A DNA stretch of 38,240 nucleotides, taken from Puniceicoccales bacterium. GTDB taxonomy: Bacteria > Verrucomicrobiota > Verrucomicrobiia > Opitutales > JAIRLM01. The position numbers and the translations under genes were made by a program. The notes beneath the pieces are model-generated. The model was not told where the DNA came from, did not search any database, and saw only the letters and a list, made by a program, of their open reading frames with translations. The DNA lies in the NCBI GenBank assembly GCA_031275345.1, contig JAISOW010000004.1, positions 1-38,240 of the forward strand. The letters are read 5' to 3'. Each line of letters opens with the position of its first letter. Position 1 is the stretch's first letter. Below are positions 26,949-37,200 of the stretch, one piece after another.

Positions 26949-27569
26949 CCACTCCCTGCTGCGAATAAGATCGCAGAGGTCGCAGAGCAGAAATAGGCAG
27001 TGGCGAACCTCTGCCGCCGTGCGCGGCCCGGGAGCCCAGCGCCGCTGCAGATAGGTAAGTTGGCCGTTGGCAAATCGCAAAATTCCCCGCTGGCCCAGGC
27101 ACCAGAAGTCGTGGAGTGCGGTGCGGAATTCATCCCAATCGCGCAGCTGCCGTGCGATGCCGGCGTCGTTGCACCGGATGGCAAGGCAGCGGTCAAGATG
27201 TTCATTGCCAAGGTTTAGGATGGGTTGGCCAAGCACCGTTGCCACGACGCTTGCCAAGCTGCGCCGGCGAAAATCTAAAAAAAGGTCGGCATGGGCATCC
27301 AGCCCCGGCCCGATGAGGCGAATGGCAATGGGCGGCCGGGATGGCCCCGCGGAGCGGATGGTGCCAATTTGAAATTTTTTCCCACGGAAAAGACCCTGCA
27401 AAAGCCAGCTACGGCCCATGGGACAGGGCTGGCAGCGGAGAAGGCGGGCCAGATAGGCGATGAAATTTTGCCCGGCACGGATTCTGGCGCGGCCCATGTC
27501 GGCGGCCAGTAGACCGATGGACAGGATGGCGGCGATCAGGACAATGCTGATCCACGGCAACGGCCCCAT
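26805..27569 (-). CDS. Hypothetical membrane-anchored protein
   Basis: The frame spans a region with no other gene. It encodes an N-terminal membrane anchor (WISIVLIAAILSIGLLAAD), then a soluble part with protein-like composition: LLQGLFRGKKFQIGTIRSAG, a strand-rich stretch, and LAIRCNDAGIARQLRDWDEF followed by ILRFANGQLTYLQ. I recognise no named family, though the layout resembles conserved small membrane proteins of unknown function. The last 48 codons are antisense to the end of marC; the gene may really end in a less constrained tail there. It lies upstream of hldA only in the sense of position; 44 bp separate them and both are on the minus strand. Confidence 0.65.
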   Translation of the reverse strand: MGPLPWISIVLIAAILSIGLLAADMGRARIRAGQNFIAYLARLLRCQPCPMGRSWLLQGLFRGKKFQIGTIRSAGPSRPPIAIRLIGPGLDAHADLFLDFRRRSLASVVATVLGQPILNLGNEHLDRCLAIRCNDAGIARQLRDWDEFRTALHDFWCLGQRGILRFANGQLTYLQRRWAPGPRTAAEVRHCLFLLCDLCDLIRSREWSQGGTFFQKHANAAQCDEQANGRDEDAGQAAGQGEDKVADVLRVDGG

Positions 27570-27613
27570 GGCATGGCATTTTGTACAAACATCGGGCCCA
27601 TGCCATGCAAAAA

Positions 27614-28600
27614 CTAGGAAGGGGAGACGGTGCCCTGGGAAAAGTTGAGAATTTCCGCCGGTGTGGCGGTGGCCGTCCCAAACTTTGCCACCACAATTCC
27701 TGCAGCCGTATTGGCAAAGCGGGCAGCGGTTTCCAGGTTGTGCCCCGTTGCCAGTGCGACGGTGAGGGCAGAAATGACCGTGTCACCGGCCCCCGTCACG
27801 TCGCAAACGGTCCGCGCACAGGTGGGGATGTGGCGAGGTGCCTGCCCACCCGCTGCGATGAACATGCCATCCCGGCCAAGCGTGACAACCAGGTTCTTCG
27901 GCTGGAAAAGGCCATGGATTTTGCGAAAAATTTTTATCCAGTCACCGCCTTTTCGTCCTACGGGTTCCACATCCGCCATGGTGCAGGCTTCCACCGCATT
28001 TGGCGTGAGCAGATCCATCTGGGCAAATGGCAGCGGCCTGGATGGTTTTGGGTCGGCGGCAACGAAGCAGCTGTGGCTACGGGCGGCAGCCGTTAGCCGC
28101 TCCACCACCTCCTTGGATAGGGTGCCCTTGCCATAGTCGGAAAAAATGAGCGCATCGGCGTTGCGCAGGGCCAGTTCTGCCCGTTCCAGCAGGAGTGCGT
28201 TGCGTGCCAATCCATAGCTGTCCGGATCCCTTTCCCGGTCCACCCGACAAAGTTGGTGGCTGCCGGAAACAATGCGGGTTTTGGAAATGGTGTGCACGGC
28301 CGCGTCACGGAACCGTTCGTCGAGCAAAATGTTTTTTTCTGCCAAAAGATTTTGCAACCGATCGCCGGCAGAATCTCGCCCGATCGAGCCAACCACCTCC
28401 ACCTGCACGCCGAATGTTTTGAGATTGAGGGCCACATTGGCGGCGCCGCCAGGACACCATAGATCTTCCCCGACCAGCAAGATCGGAACCGGCGCCTCGG
28501 GCGACAGGCGGGTGGCCGTGCCAATGACGTAATGGTCCAGTAACAGATCCCCGACAACAACGACGCGCAGCCCTCCCGCACGGTCCAGTATCGACTGCAT
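27614..28600 (-). CDS. hldA: Heptose-7-phosphate kinase (PfkB family)
   Basis: This kinase phosphorylates D-glycero-beta-D-manno-heptose-7-phosphate on the way to ADP-heptose of the LPS inner core. Diagnostic features are VVVVGDLLLDHYVIG, RLSPEAPVPIL, the substrate GGAANVALNL, and the PfkB C-terminal signature CDVTGAGDTVISAL with the catalytic Asp. At about 328 residues it corresponds to the kinase half only; the adenylyltransferase half of bifunctional HldE is absent. The ATG at 28600 is preferred over 28627. The HAD phosphatase at 15756 could act in the next step. Confidence 0.92.
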   Translation of the reverse strand: MQSILDRAGGLRVVVVGDLLLDHYVIGTATRLSPEAPVPILLVGEDLWCPGGAANVALNLKTFGVQVEVVGSIGRDSAGDRLQNLLAEKNILLDERFRDAAVHTISKTRIVSGSHQLCRVDRERDPDSYGLARNALLLERAELALRNADALIFSDYGKGTLSKEVVERLTAAARSHSCFVAADPKPSRPLPFAQMDLLTPNAVEACTMADVEPVGRKGGDWIKIFRKIHGLFQPKNLVVTLGRDGMFIAAGGQAPRHIPTCARTVCDVTGAGDTVISALTVALATGHNLETAARFANTAAGIVVAKFGTATATPAEILNFSQGTVSPS

Positions 28601-28732
28601 AGCCGTTCCTAGAGCCTTCCAAGGCAAATTTCAACGCATTTTTACCAAAATTTACGCCAAAAACGGACGGGAGAGAAAAAATTTGCCGCCGCACATCGGC
28701 TGCAATCGCCACCGCGGCGGCACAGCCCGCAA

Positions 28733-30940
28733 CTAAAATAGACTGAATGACATCGTAACTCCGACTGTCACAATGGACACGACGGTGGTGAGCTTGAGTA
28801 AAATGTTTAGGCTTGGCCCGGACGTGTCCTTGAAGGGGTCACCGACCGTGTCGCCAATCACGGCCGCCCGGTGCGCCGCCGATCCCTTGCCGCCCAGATT
28901 TCCTTCCTCGATATACTTTTTTGCATTGTCCCAGCAGCCGCCGGCATTTGCCATGAAAATGGCCAGGACGAAACCGGTGGCAAGGGATCCGCACAGCAAG
29001 CCCAGCACGCCGGGTATGCCGAAAACAAGGCCAGTGGCAATGGGCGCCAGCAGGGCCAACAGGGCCGGCCAAACCATTTCCCTTTGGGCTGCCATGGTGG
29101 AAATGCGCACGCACTCGGCGTAGTCCGGCGATCCACTTCCCTCCAAAATGCCTGGAATCTCGCGAAATTGGCGGCGCACCTCATCCACCATCTTCGCCGC
29201 AGCCCTGCCAACCGCATTCATGGTGAGGCCACAGAATACAAAGGATAGCATGGACCCAACGAGCAGCCCAAGAAGCAGCTTAGGATTGAGTAGGTGCATT
29301 TCAAAATAGTCCATGAAATCCAGCACCGTCGCCTCGGACAGATAGATGGAATGGTCACCGACGCCGATGAACACCTGACCACCATTGATCATACAGGTGC
29401 GAACGGCTTCGATGTAGGAAGCCAGCAGGGCCAGCGCCGTCAAGGCGGCCGAACCAATGGCAAAACCTTTGCCCGTGGCCGCCGTCGTATTTCCAAGCGA
29501 ATCCAGGGCATCGGTCCTTCGGCGAACGTCGCTGCCGAGTCCGCTCATTTCCGCATTGCCACCGGCATTGTCGGCGATTGGGCCATAGGCGTCGGAGGCA
29601 AGGGTAATTCCCAGCGTGGACAGCATGCCAACCGCCGCCACACCGATGCCGTAGAGGCCCATATTCACCGCCGAAAAATTGAAGCCGCTGGCAAAGGCAT
29701 AGGCAAAAATTGTTCCGACAACAACGGACAGGACGGGAATTGCCGTGGATAGCATGCCAACGCCAATGCCGCCGATGATGACGGTGGCTGGGCCGGTGGC
29801 ACTCTGCGCAGCCACGCGGCGGGTTGGTCCGTAGGCCTGGGAAGTGTAGTATTCGGAAGATCGGCCAACGGCCATGCCGGTGAGCAGGCCGGTTGCGATG
29901 GCACCCCACAGACCAACGGCATTGGGCAGGCCCAGCGAAGTGCAAAGGGTAAGCGTGCCTGCCAGGATGAGTAGGCTGCTGAGGCGCATGCCACGTGCCA
30001 GGGAACGGAGCAGGGTGGATACGCCGGCACCCTCCTCCGTACGCACGGCAAAAATTCCCACAATGGATAGCACGACACCCAGTGCGCCAACAAGGGCCGG
30101 CAGAAGAACGGCCCGCATTTGCAGCACCCCACCACCGCGGAATGCGATGGCACCAAGTGCGGCGGCAGCCAGAATGGAGCCGTAAAAAGATTCGTACAGA
30201 TCCGCACCCATGCCGGCCACGTCCCCCACGTTGTCCCCCACGTTGTCGGCGATGGTGGCTGGGTTGCGCGGATCATCCTCCGGGATGCCGGCCTCCAACT
30301 TGCCAACAAGATCCGCACCAACGTCCGCCGCCTTTGTGAAAATTCCTCCGCCAACCCTCGCAAATAGCGCCTGCAACGATGCTCCCATGCCGAATGTGAC
30401 CATCATGCCCGTGACGATGGGCAACTTTACCGCCTCCGGCAGGCGAACGCAGTGGTTGAGCAAATAGAACCAAAAGCTGTAGTCCAGCAGGGCAAGGCCC
30501 ACAACAACGAGGCCCATCACAGCACCGCTTCGAAATGCGACGCGCAGGCCACCGTTTAGGGAATGGACAGCCGCCTGGGCCGTACGGGAAGCAGCTGCCG
30601 TGGCGGTGCGCATGCCCAGAAACCCGGCCAATCCCGACGCAAATCCTCCGGTGAGGAAGGAAATTGGAAGCCACGGATTTTGCAGCCTAAACCCGTAGGA
30701 TAGGATGGACAGCAGGGCAGCGATGACGAGAAAGGCGGCGATGACAACCCGGTACTGCTGCAGCAGGTAGGCCATGGCACCATCCCGCACGTGGCCTGCA
30801 ATTGTGCGCATGCGCCCATTTCCCTCTGGCCAGGTCAGCATTTCACGAAAAAAACGGCGCGCCATAAAGAGGGCAATCACCGCGGCCACGGGAATAAGCC
30901 AAAAAACAATTGGCAACATCGTCGTCATCGTCGTCATCAT
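28733..30940 (-). CDS. hppA: K+-dependent membrane pyrophosphatase (ion pump)
   Basis: This integral membrane enzyme hydrolyses PPi and pumps H+ and/or Na+. The catalytic loops are present: [41 protein letters not shown], and the C-terminal [18 protein letters not shown]. The sequence [11 protein letters not shown] has Ala where K+-independent enzymes have Lys, so potassium dependence is expected. The 735-residue length is normal for the family. The ATG at 30940 has GAGGAG 8 nt upstream (949-954 of that kb), adjoining the inverted repeat CGCGACCGGGTCGCG at 30954-30968, which could mask the site. The N-terminus begins with a small ATGACG repeat. Whether it pumps H+, Na+ or both is not readable here. 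Confidence 0.95.
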   Translation of the reverse strand: MMTTMTTMLPIVFWLIPVAAVIALFMARRFFREMLTWPEGNGRMRTIAGHVRDGAMAYLLQQYRVVIAAFLVIAALLSILSYGFRLQNPWLPISFLTGGFASGLAGFLGMRTATAAASRTAQAAVHSLNGGLRVAFRSGAVMGLVVVGLALLDYSFWFYLLNHCVRLPEAVKLPIVTGMMVTFGMGASLQALFARVGGGIFTKAADVGADLVGKLEAGIPEDDPRNPATIADNVGDNVGDVAGMGADLYESFYGSILAAAALGAIAFRGGGVLQMRAVLLPALVGALGVVLSIVGIFAVRTEEGAGVSTLLRSLARGMRLSSLLILAGTLTLCTSLGLPNAVGLWGAIATGLLTGMAVGRSSEYYTSQAYGPTRRVAAQSATGPATVIIGGIGVGMLSTAIPVLSVVVGTIFAYAFASGFNFSAVNMGLYGIGVAAVGMLSTLGITLASDAYGPIADNAGGNAEMSGLGSDVRRRTDALDSLGNTTAATGKGFAIGSAALTALALLASYIEAVRTCMINGGQVFIGVGDHSIYLSEATVLDFMDYFEMHLLNPKLLLGLLVGSMLSFVFCGLTMNAVGRAAAKMVDEVRRQFREIPGILEGSGSPDYAECVRISTMAAQREMVWPALLALLAPIATGLVFGIPGVLGLLCGSLATGFVLAIFMANAGGCWDNAKKYIEEGNLGGKGSAAHRAAVIGDTVGDPFKDTSGPSLNILLKLTTVVSIVTVGVTMSFSLF

Positions 30941-30953
30941 CGATAGTACTCCT

Positions 30954-30968
30954 CGCGACCGGGTCGCG
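30954..30968. promoter_or_regulatory. Inverted repeat next to the hppA ribosome-binding site
   Basis: CGCGACC-G-GGTCGCG overlaps the first base of the GAGGAG ribosome-binding site of hppA. It may be an operator half-site pair or part of a 5' structure. Chance occurrence cannot be excluded. Confidence 0.3.
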
Positions 30969-31136
30969 CAGCCATGCCATGCCGGAGGTCAATGGCCACA
31001 TTGCCAAGCTTTGCCGCCGCAGCGGACGCAATCCAACGGAGGGACTTCAGGTCAGGCAAGAACTTTTTTACCCTTCCCCTTGCGAATGCAAAAAAACCTT
31101 GCCTTGGCATCCAGACGCCGCCATCCAGGTCCTAAT

Positions 31137-31210
31137 TGCCCGATGGTGTAACGGTAGCACGGCAGATTCTGGATCTGTCTGTCAAGGTTCGAATCCTTGT
31201 CGGGCAGCCA
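31137..31210 (+). tRNA. tRNA-Gln (anticodon CUG)
   Basis: Acceptor strands TGCCCGA and TCGGGCA pair perfectly. The anticodon loop TTCTGGA gives CTG, the T loop is TTCGAAT, and GCCA is encoded at the 3' end. The U1-A72 pair is typical of tRNA-Gln. It abuts tRNA-Pro with no spacer, so both are processed from one transcript. Confidence 0.95.
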
Positions 31211-31287
<77 letters not shown>

Positions 31288-31288
31288 A

Positions 31289-31319
31289 CTGGGTTGCAGG
31301 GCCATTCAGCCCAACCCAG
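31289..31319 (+). terminator. Stem-loop after the tRNA pair
   Basis: CTGGGTTG (31289-31296) pairs with CAACCCAG (31312-31319) across a 15-nt loop, starting 2 nt after the tRNA-Pro CCA. No U-tract follows, so it may act as a processing or weak termination signal. Confidence 0.45.
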
Positions 31320-31404
31320 AGCTCCTGGAATCGTGGTTATCCAATCAAACAAAATGCGTCATGGTTTTGGTGAAAAACAATTTTTAAAAAATTTCTCCCA
31401 TCGT

Positions 31405-34071
31405 CTAGTCCTGTGGCCACCCCACAAGTTCGGAAAAGCGCTGCTGTGCGCTGCTGTAATTGGCTGGATCTGCCAGCACGCCCGATGCCAGGCTGTCACT
31501 GCCACCGCCCCGGCCAAGGCCATTCGCGAACCATTTTTTGAGCAAATTTCTGGCCGACAATCCTGCGGCGCCAGCTCCCACTGCCAGAGCACAGGAACCG
31601 CTCGGACGATCCACCAGCAGCACCAATCCATCGCCCAGCCGTGCCAACAGCTGGGACGCCGCCTGCCGCAGCAGGGTCCGCTCCTCTTCCTCCAGATCAA
31701 TGACTGCCAGGATGCCAAGCAGACCATTGGCCATTCGCCGCGCCGTCGGCAGCAATGCCGCAATCCTGCCATGCATCCGCTCGTGAACCCATTGCTGCCG
31801 CATTTTTTCCAAAAATCGCAACTTGTTTTGCAGCTCTTCCAATGCCGATGGCAGCTCTTCCCAGCCACGGTGCAGACCGTTTGCCATGGACCGTGCATTG
31901 CCGTACAGCTGGCAAAAAATTTTTAAAGCTGCTTCTCCTGCAACCGCTTCAATGCGTCGCACACCGGCTGCGATGCCAATTTCCGACAAAATTTTTATCA
32001 TTCCAATTTCCCCCGTTGCCCGCACGTGGGTTCCGCCGCAAAGTTCTGCCGTATCGCCGATTTCCACCACCCGCACAAGCGCTCCATAGCTTTCCGAAAA
32101 ATGGGCTAGGCAGTGGGTCGGCCGCTGGTCATAGGCAGTTTCGTAGCAGCGCAGCGCATGATTTTCTCGCACCATGCGGTTGGCCCACGCCTCCACCGCA
32201 TCTAGCTGGCAGTCGTCCACGGCCCGTGGGTGGGAAAAGTCGAAGCGCAGCCCGGCATCCGTGACCAGCGAGCCGGCCTGAGCAACGTGCGGCCCAAGGA
32301 TCTCGCGCAGTGCCGCCTGGAGGATGTGGGTCGCGCTGTGGTGCGTGGAAATGCGTTGTCGCCGTTCCCAGTCCACCTGCAACAGCGCCGGAGCGCCGAC
32401 CAAATGCTCATCCACCGCGGCATCTACCGCATGGACGATGGTGCCGCCGCCAATGGCATCGACAATGGCATGGTCCTGTCCAAGGATTGTGGCAGTGCCC
32501 CTGTCTCCCACCTGGCCGCCCCGCTCACCGTAGAATGGGGTTTTGGCAAAAACGAGCAGACTGCCACCGCCATCCCGCGGCAGGACGCGCAGCAGTGTGG
32601 TGGCCACGGCCGGCACAGGTTTCTGTCCCACAAATTCCGTATGCTCTCCGGCAGATGTTTGCACGGTTTGCACCTTTCTGGCTGCCCTGGCTCGCAGCCG
32701 CTGCCCCTCCATCAATTTTTCAAAACCTTCCAAATCAATCGTTTTTGCCCGCTCCGCAGCAATTAGCCGGGCCAGATCAACGGGAAAGCCGTAGGTGTCG
32801 TAGAGTTCGAAAAGTACCGCGCCCGGAATGCTGTCTCCATGGCGTTCCATGGCATCCTCCAGCATCTGCAGCCCTCGGCCAATCGTTTTTTCAAATGTCT
32901 CCTGCTCCTGGGACAGCACGGACTTCAGCACTGGAACCGACCGCACCAGGTCCGGGTAGGCCGGAGAAAGGAGTTGGATGCAGCGGCCACCCAGCTCCGC
33001 AAGGTAATTTCCCTGCAGGTGTAGCCGGCGAGCAAAGAGCACGGCACGGCGCAGGATGCGGCGCAGCACGTAGTTACGGCCTTCATTGCCCGGCAGTATG
33101 CCATCGCCGATTGCCATGGTAAGTGCTCGAACGTGGTCTGCTACAACGCGATAGGCGCAATCAATCATTTCTTTTTCGCCCAGTGTCGTTCGCCCGGCTG
33201 GGATCGTGCCGCCGTAGGCTGGAATTCCGTCCCCCATTTCCCGCATGGCCGAAAACAGCGGAGTGAATAGTTCTCCGTCATAGTTGGATGGTTGTTTGCT
33301 AAAATTTTGAAATTGCTCCGTCGTTGCCAGGATGCCGGCCATGCGCTCCAGTCCCATGCCGGTGTCCACGAAATCGCGGCCCAGTCGGACATAGGTACCA
33401 TCTTCCCGCGCATCGTACTGAATAAATACCAGGTTCCACAGCTCCATGCAGCGGGGTGAGCCGCGGTTGACGAGTGCTCCACCATTGCCAGCCGGTGTCA
33501 AATCCATGTGGATTTCCGTGCACGGTCCGCAGGGACCCACATCCCCCATGGCCCAAAAATTTTCCCGCGCCCCCCATAGCGATATGTGTTGTTCCGGATC
33601 AAGCCCTTCCTTTTGCAAAAGCTTTTGCCAAATTTTCAGTGTTTCTCCATCCTGTTCCGCCGGCTCACCCTTGCCGGGAGAATAGACCGTTGCGTGGAGT
33701 CGATTTTTTGGCACGCCCCAGCGATGGACCAGCAATTCCCATGCCCAGTGAATCGCTTCCCGCTTAAAAAAGTCGCCAAATGACCAGTTGCCCAGCATTT
33801 CAAAAAACGTGTGATGGTGGGTGTCGAAGCCGACATCTTCCAAATCATTGTGCTTGCCACCCGCCCTTATGCATTTTTGCACATCCACGACGCGCGGGTT
33901 AGGACTTTCCTGCTGGCCAAGAAAATAGGGAACGAATGCGTTCATGCCGGCGTTGGTGAAGAGCAGGTTCGGACTTGCCGGCAGCAGCGAAGCCGATGGC
34001 ACGGCCACGTGTCCTTTTTGGCAAAAAAATTCTAAAAAATCCTGGCGCAAAGTTTCTCCGGTCACGGCCAT
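31405..34071 (-). CDS. alaS: Alanyl-tRNA synthetase
   Basis: AlaS charges tRNA-Ala and edits Ser and Gly mischarging. The catalytic domain begins GETLRQDFLEFFCQKGH and FTNAGMNAFVPYFLG, the editing domain carries the zinc set HHSATH and CGGTH, and the C-terminal domain is present. From the ATG at 34071 the length is about 888 residues, normal for the family. Upstream in-frame starts at 34119 and 34089 give a short extension (QHSRCFFSQ...). None has a good ribosome-binding site. The gene has the autotransporter terminator just upstream. Confidence 0.96.
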   Translation of the reverse strand: MAVTGETLRQDFLEFFCQKGHVAVPSASLLPASPNLLFTNAGMNAFVPYFLGQQESPNPRVVDVQKCIRAGGKHNDLEDVGFDTHHHTFFEMLGNWSFGDFFKREAIHWAWELLVHRWGVPKNRLHATVYSPGKGEPAEQDGETLKIWQKLLQKEGLDPEQHISLWGARENFWAMGDVGPCGPCTEIHMDLTPAGNGGALVNRGSPRCMELWNLVFIQYDAREDGTYVRLGRDFVDTGMGLERMAGILATTEQFQNFSKQPSNYDGELFTPLFSAMREMGDGIPAYGGTIPAGRTTLGEKEMIDCAYRVVADHVRALTMAIGDGILPGNEGRNYVLRRILRRAVLFARRLHLQGNYLAELGGRCIQLLSPAYPDLVRSVPVLKSVLSQEQETFEKTIGRGLQMLEDAMERHGDSIPGAVLFELYDTYGFPVDLARLIAAERAKTIDLEGFEKLMEGQRLRARAARKVQTVQTSAGEHTEFVGQKPVPAVATTLLRVLPRDGGGSLLVFAKTPFYGERGGQVGDRGTATILGQDHAIVDAIGGGTIVHAVDAAVDEHLVGAPALLQVDWERRQRISTHHSATHILQAALREILGPHVAQAGSLVTDAGLRFDFSHPRAVDDCQLDAVEAWANRMVRENHALRCYETAYDQRPTHCLAHFSESYGALVRVVEIGDTAELCGGTHVRATGEIGMIKILSEIGIAAGVRRIEAVAGEAALKIFCQLYGNARSMANGLHRGWEELPSALEELQNKLRFLEKMRQQWVHERMHGRIAALLPTARRMANGLLGILAVIDLEEEERTLLRQAASQLLARLGDGLVLLVDRPSGSCALAVGAGAAGLSARNLLKKWFANGLGRGGGSDSLASGVLADPANYSSAQQRFSELVGWPQD

Positions 34072-34149
34072 GGACCATGCAATGGCCATTTGTGAAAAAA
34101 AGCAACGGGAATGCTGCATGCTTTCCAAACCTTGCCATCCAAAAATTAA

Positions 34150-34181
34150 CTGCCCGGGCGTGCTTTAGCACGCCCGGGCAG
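34150..34181 (-). terminator. Rho-independent terminator of the autotransporter gene
   Basis: A perfect 14-bp stem (CTGCCCGGGCGTGC paired with GCACGCCCGGGCAG) with loop TTTA lies 36 bp beyond the autotransporter stop. On the minus strand it is followed by TTAATTTTTGG, a U-rich tail. It separates the autotransporter from alaS. Confidence 0.82.
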
Positions 34182-34216
34182 ATTTGTTGCACACCGGCTG
34201 GTCGGCTGCCATGCGC

Positions 34217-37200
34217 CTAGAACGCATACTGCAGCGTCAGATTGAACGAATTTGTGGTCTGATCGGTCGCAAAGCTGCCGTTCCACGAACCGTGCAGGGA
34301 CAAATGTCCGTTGAAATCGGCGCCAAAATTGCAGGATACCAGGCAGGCATGACGTTTGCCCATGCTGACCACCGGATCGTAGGCTAGCTTTGTGTCGAAG
34401 TCGCGGTTGTAGATGGACGCCAGGCCGTCCACATGGTGGAGCATGGCACTAAACTGCCAGCCGATGCGAAAACTTCCCCGGAGGCAGGCCACCGCCCGGG
34501 AAGGGCAGGCCGTGCTGTCCATGCCAACCCCAACAATGCCACTGAAAAAGTTGTAATTTACGGCCGGCATGGAGAAGACATTGCCAAAGCCGTCGGCGCA
34601 ACTTTCCACGTAGGATCCTTGGTGGATGCAGTCATAGCGGAGGCCGGCCCACGGACCTATCCGGACCCCATGCCAGCTGGTGAGTGCGGTGCTGCTGTCC
34701 AGCGCCAGTTGCAGCCTGGCATCGTAGAACTTGGCCGTGAAGTGGTCCTCATAGTTGTCCTGCCGATGCAGGATGTTATGCCCGGCGCCGGAGCTCAGGC
34801 AGAGCAGCACACTCTGCGGCAGTGCCGCAGCACTTTCCCAGACATAGTTGGCAAACAGCGTGCTGCAGAGGTCGCGTCGCTTGCCACTTTTTGATCCGTT
34901 CTGGGCCACGGTCCTGCCGTAGAAGTCCATTTGATTATGGAAGTAGCTGCCCATCAAACCGAAGCGCAGATGGCCATGAAACAGTTGGCGCGCCTGCTCA
35001 CCGCCGAACGCCAGTCCGTGGAAGTCGCTGCGGTGTCCAAAGCCGGAGATTCTGTCCTCGTCGGCATGGACATGGCCATGGAACACGTGGCAGAACAGGC
35101 TGGGTGTGCCGCAGCAATCGGCCGTGAATCGGTGCAAAAGTACGCCATGGGCCATGGTGGTGTCAAAAACCGCCGCCCTTGCCAGGATGCCACTTGCCGT
35201 TTTCTTGGCGTAGGATGAGCCCTCCAGCTGGGCCCCTCCAATCCAGTCGGAATTGACCGTTGGAACGACACCATCCTGCACGGCGGCAATGAATAATCCC
35301 CTGGCCTCCGGCTCGTCGGACCACAGTAGCCGCAAATTGGATACGATGGCATAGTCGCTAATCTGCCGATCTAGGCAAGAATCTTCTTCTTCCACCGCAA
35401 AGTAGGTCGTGCTGCCAATCTTTTCACCCTTTGTAAGGCCGTAAATGACATCGTCACAGTCGACATCGGCAGTTCGCACGACGTGGCAGCAGATGGGAGC
35501 TCCCTCCTCCAGTCGGCCGCCGCTGATGATGTCAAGGCCCAACTTGGCACCGTCATTCACAACTAGGGACTGGTAATTATCTCCTTCCAGTTCCACGTAC
35601 CCCGTGGAGTAGATTGTCCCATCCAGGTATGCCGTGCCAAAGCGGAGCTGATTACCATGGTCAAGTGTCAGTTTGCCATAGGCTTCGTAGTCACCAGGAT
35701 CGATGGCGCAGCTGCCAGCCCGTTCTCCAAAGGCGCCCAGATTGTCAAACTCTTCTTCATCGGGGCAGTAGTAGTCAATACTCCCCTTGCCGAGCAGAGC
35801 TTCCGTTCTTTTTCCATCTTCAATTGTGGGGTTGACCGTTGTTGGTGTGGTTGAAGAGATCGCGCAGCTCATTTTTTTGCCAATTTCTCGAATGCGGTCC
35901 TGCAATTCCTCCTGATCGGACTTCATCCGCAACACACCCTCGAGGACGCGAACATCGGTTAAATCTTCGACCTTGCCCCAGCAGTTCATTTGCCAGCCGT
36001 TTTCGATGGTGAGTGAGGTATTGGCCCTTGTTACGCTGGTGCTTTCGCATCTGCGGATGTCGCCAATTACGTTGAGTATATTGTCTTGGCCGTTGTAGAG
36101 CACCGGGAGGCGTTGGACGCCGCCATAGGATGAATGCTCAAGTTTTCTTCCTCCCACATAGATATCAAAAACACCTCCGAGGGCAAAGGCACGGGGTAAA
36201 ACTTGTTCACCTCCTACCTCATCATTTCTATGTAGCTTCAACGTTGCTACATCTTCCCCGTTCACTGTATCGATATTCCAGGTAGGATCGCCTATCCCGC
36301 CCCATCCATCGAGCTTTGCAGCCAAAATATTGACCGTTGCCGCACCCTGGGAATTTTCGGCCGCATGGAATACTACCTGGTTAACTCCGGATGTCCAAGG
36401 CCCGCCGAACGCATTTACGCCGGCGTTGCGATCCAGTTTATCGGTGCCGCTTCCGATCGTTTTCAAGCCAGAACTTGAACAGCGACCCAGCACTGCCAGA
36501 TCCTGTGATCCGATGAGCTCCGCATTCATTCCGGTGCCATCAAACGCCTTAACGGCGCGGGCATGGCCAAAGCCCGTGGCGCTGACCCAGCCGTTGGACA
36601 TATGAGAATCGGCCAGGACGAGAGATGCAGCGCCATTTCCCAGGCGCCAAATGGTGTCGGAGGAAGAGAGGCCATTGGTAGAACCAAACAGCACGGCTAG
36701 GACGCGCCAGGATAATGTCGTGTAACTCGATGCATAGCAGGTTAATCTCGCATTTTCCCCAAAAGACCAGAGGCTACCTTGGCATCGTAGGCTGACCTCT
36801 GCGGCTTCATCTACTTCTCTAGCAGCTGCGCCCAGCACTGCCGCCATGGACGCTCCTCCATAGGCATCGCTGTAGCTCATGGCCCGGGTGTTGCAGCCAA
36901 ATGACCATTCGCTGCTGTAGCAGTCAAATGTACCGCCACCCGCCAACCCAAACAGAACAGCGGACAACTCGTCCTGTGATGCAGCATTATCATTGCCCAT
37001 GCCAAAACCGCCAGTTCTTGCGTAGGATACAAGGGACGCATTGTCACCAAAATGCCACAAACTGTCCTGGCACAGAGATGTTTCCCGTTTTTGCGATGCA
37101 GTTGGAAACAATGAATTTGTTTCGCCATTTTTCGTGAGGACGAGGCAGGCAGTTTGGCCAAAAACAGCGGAAGCACCTCCCCACTTGCAGGCACTCAAAT

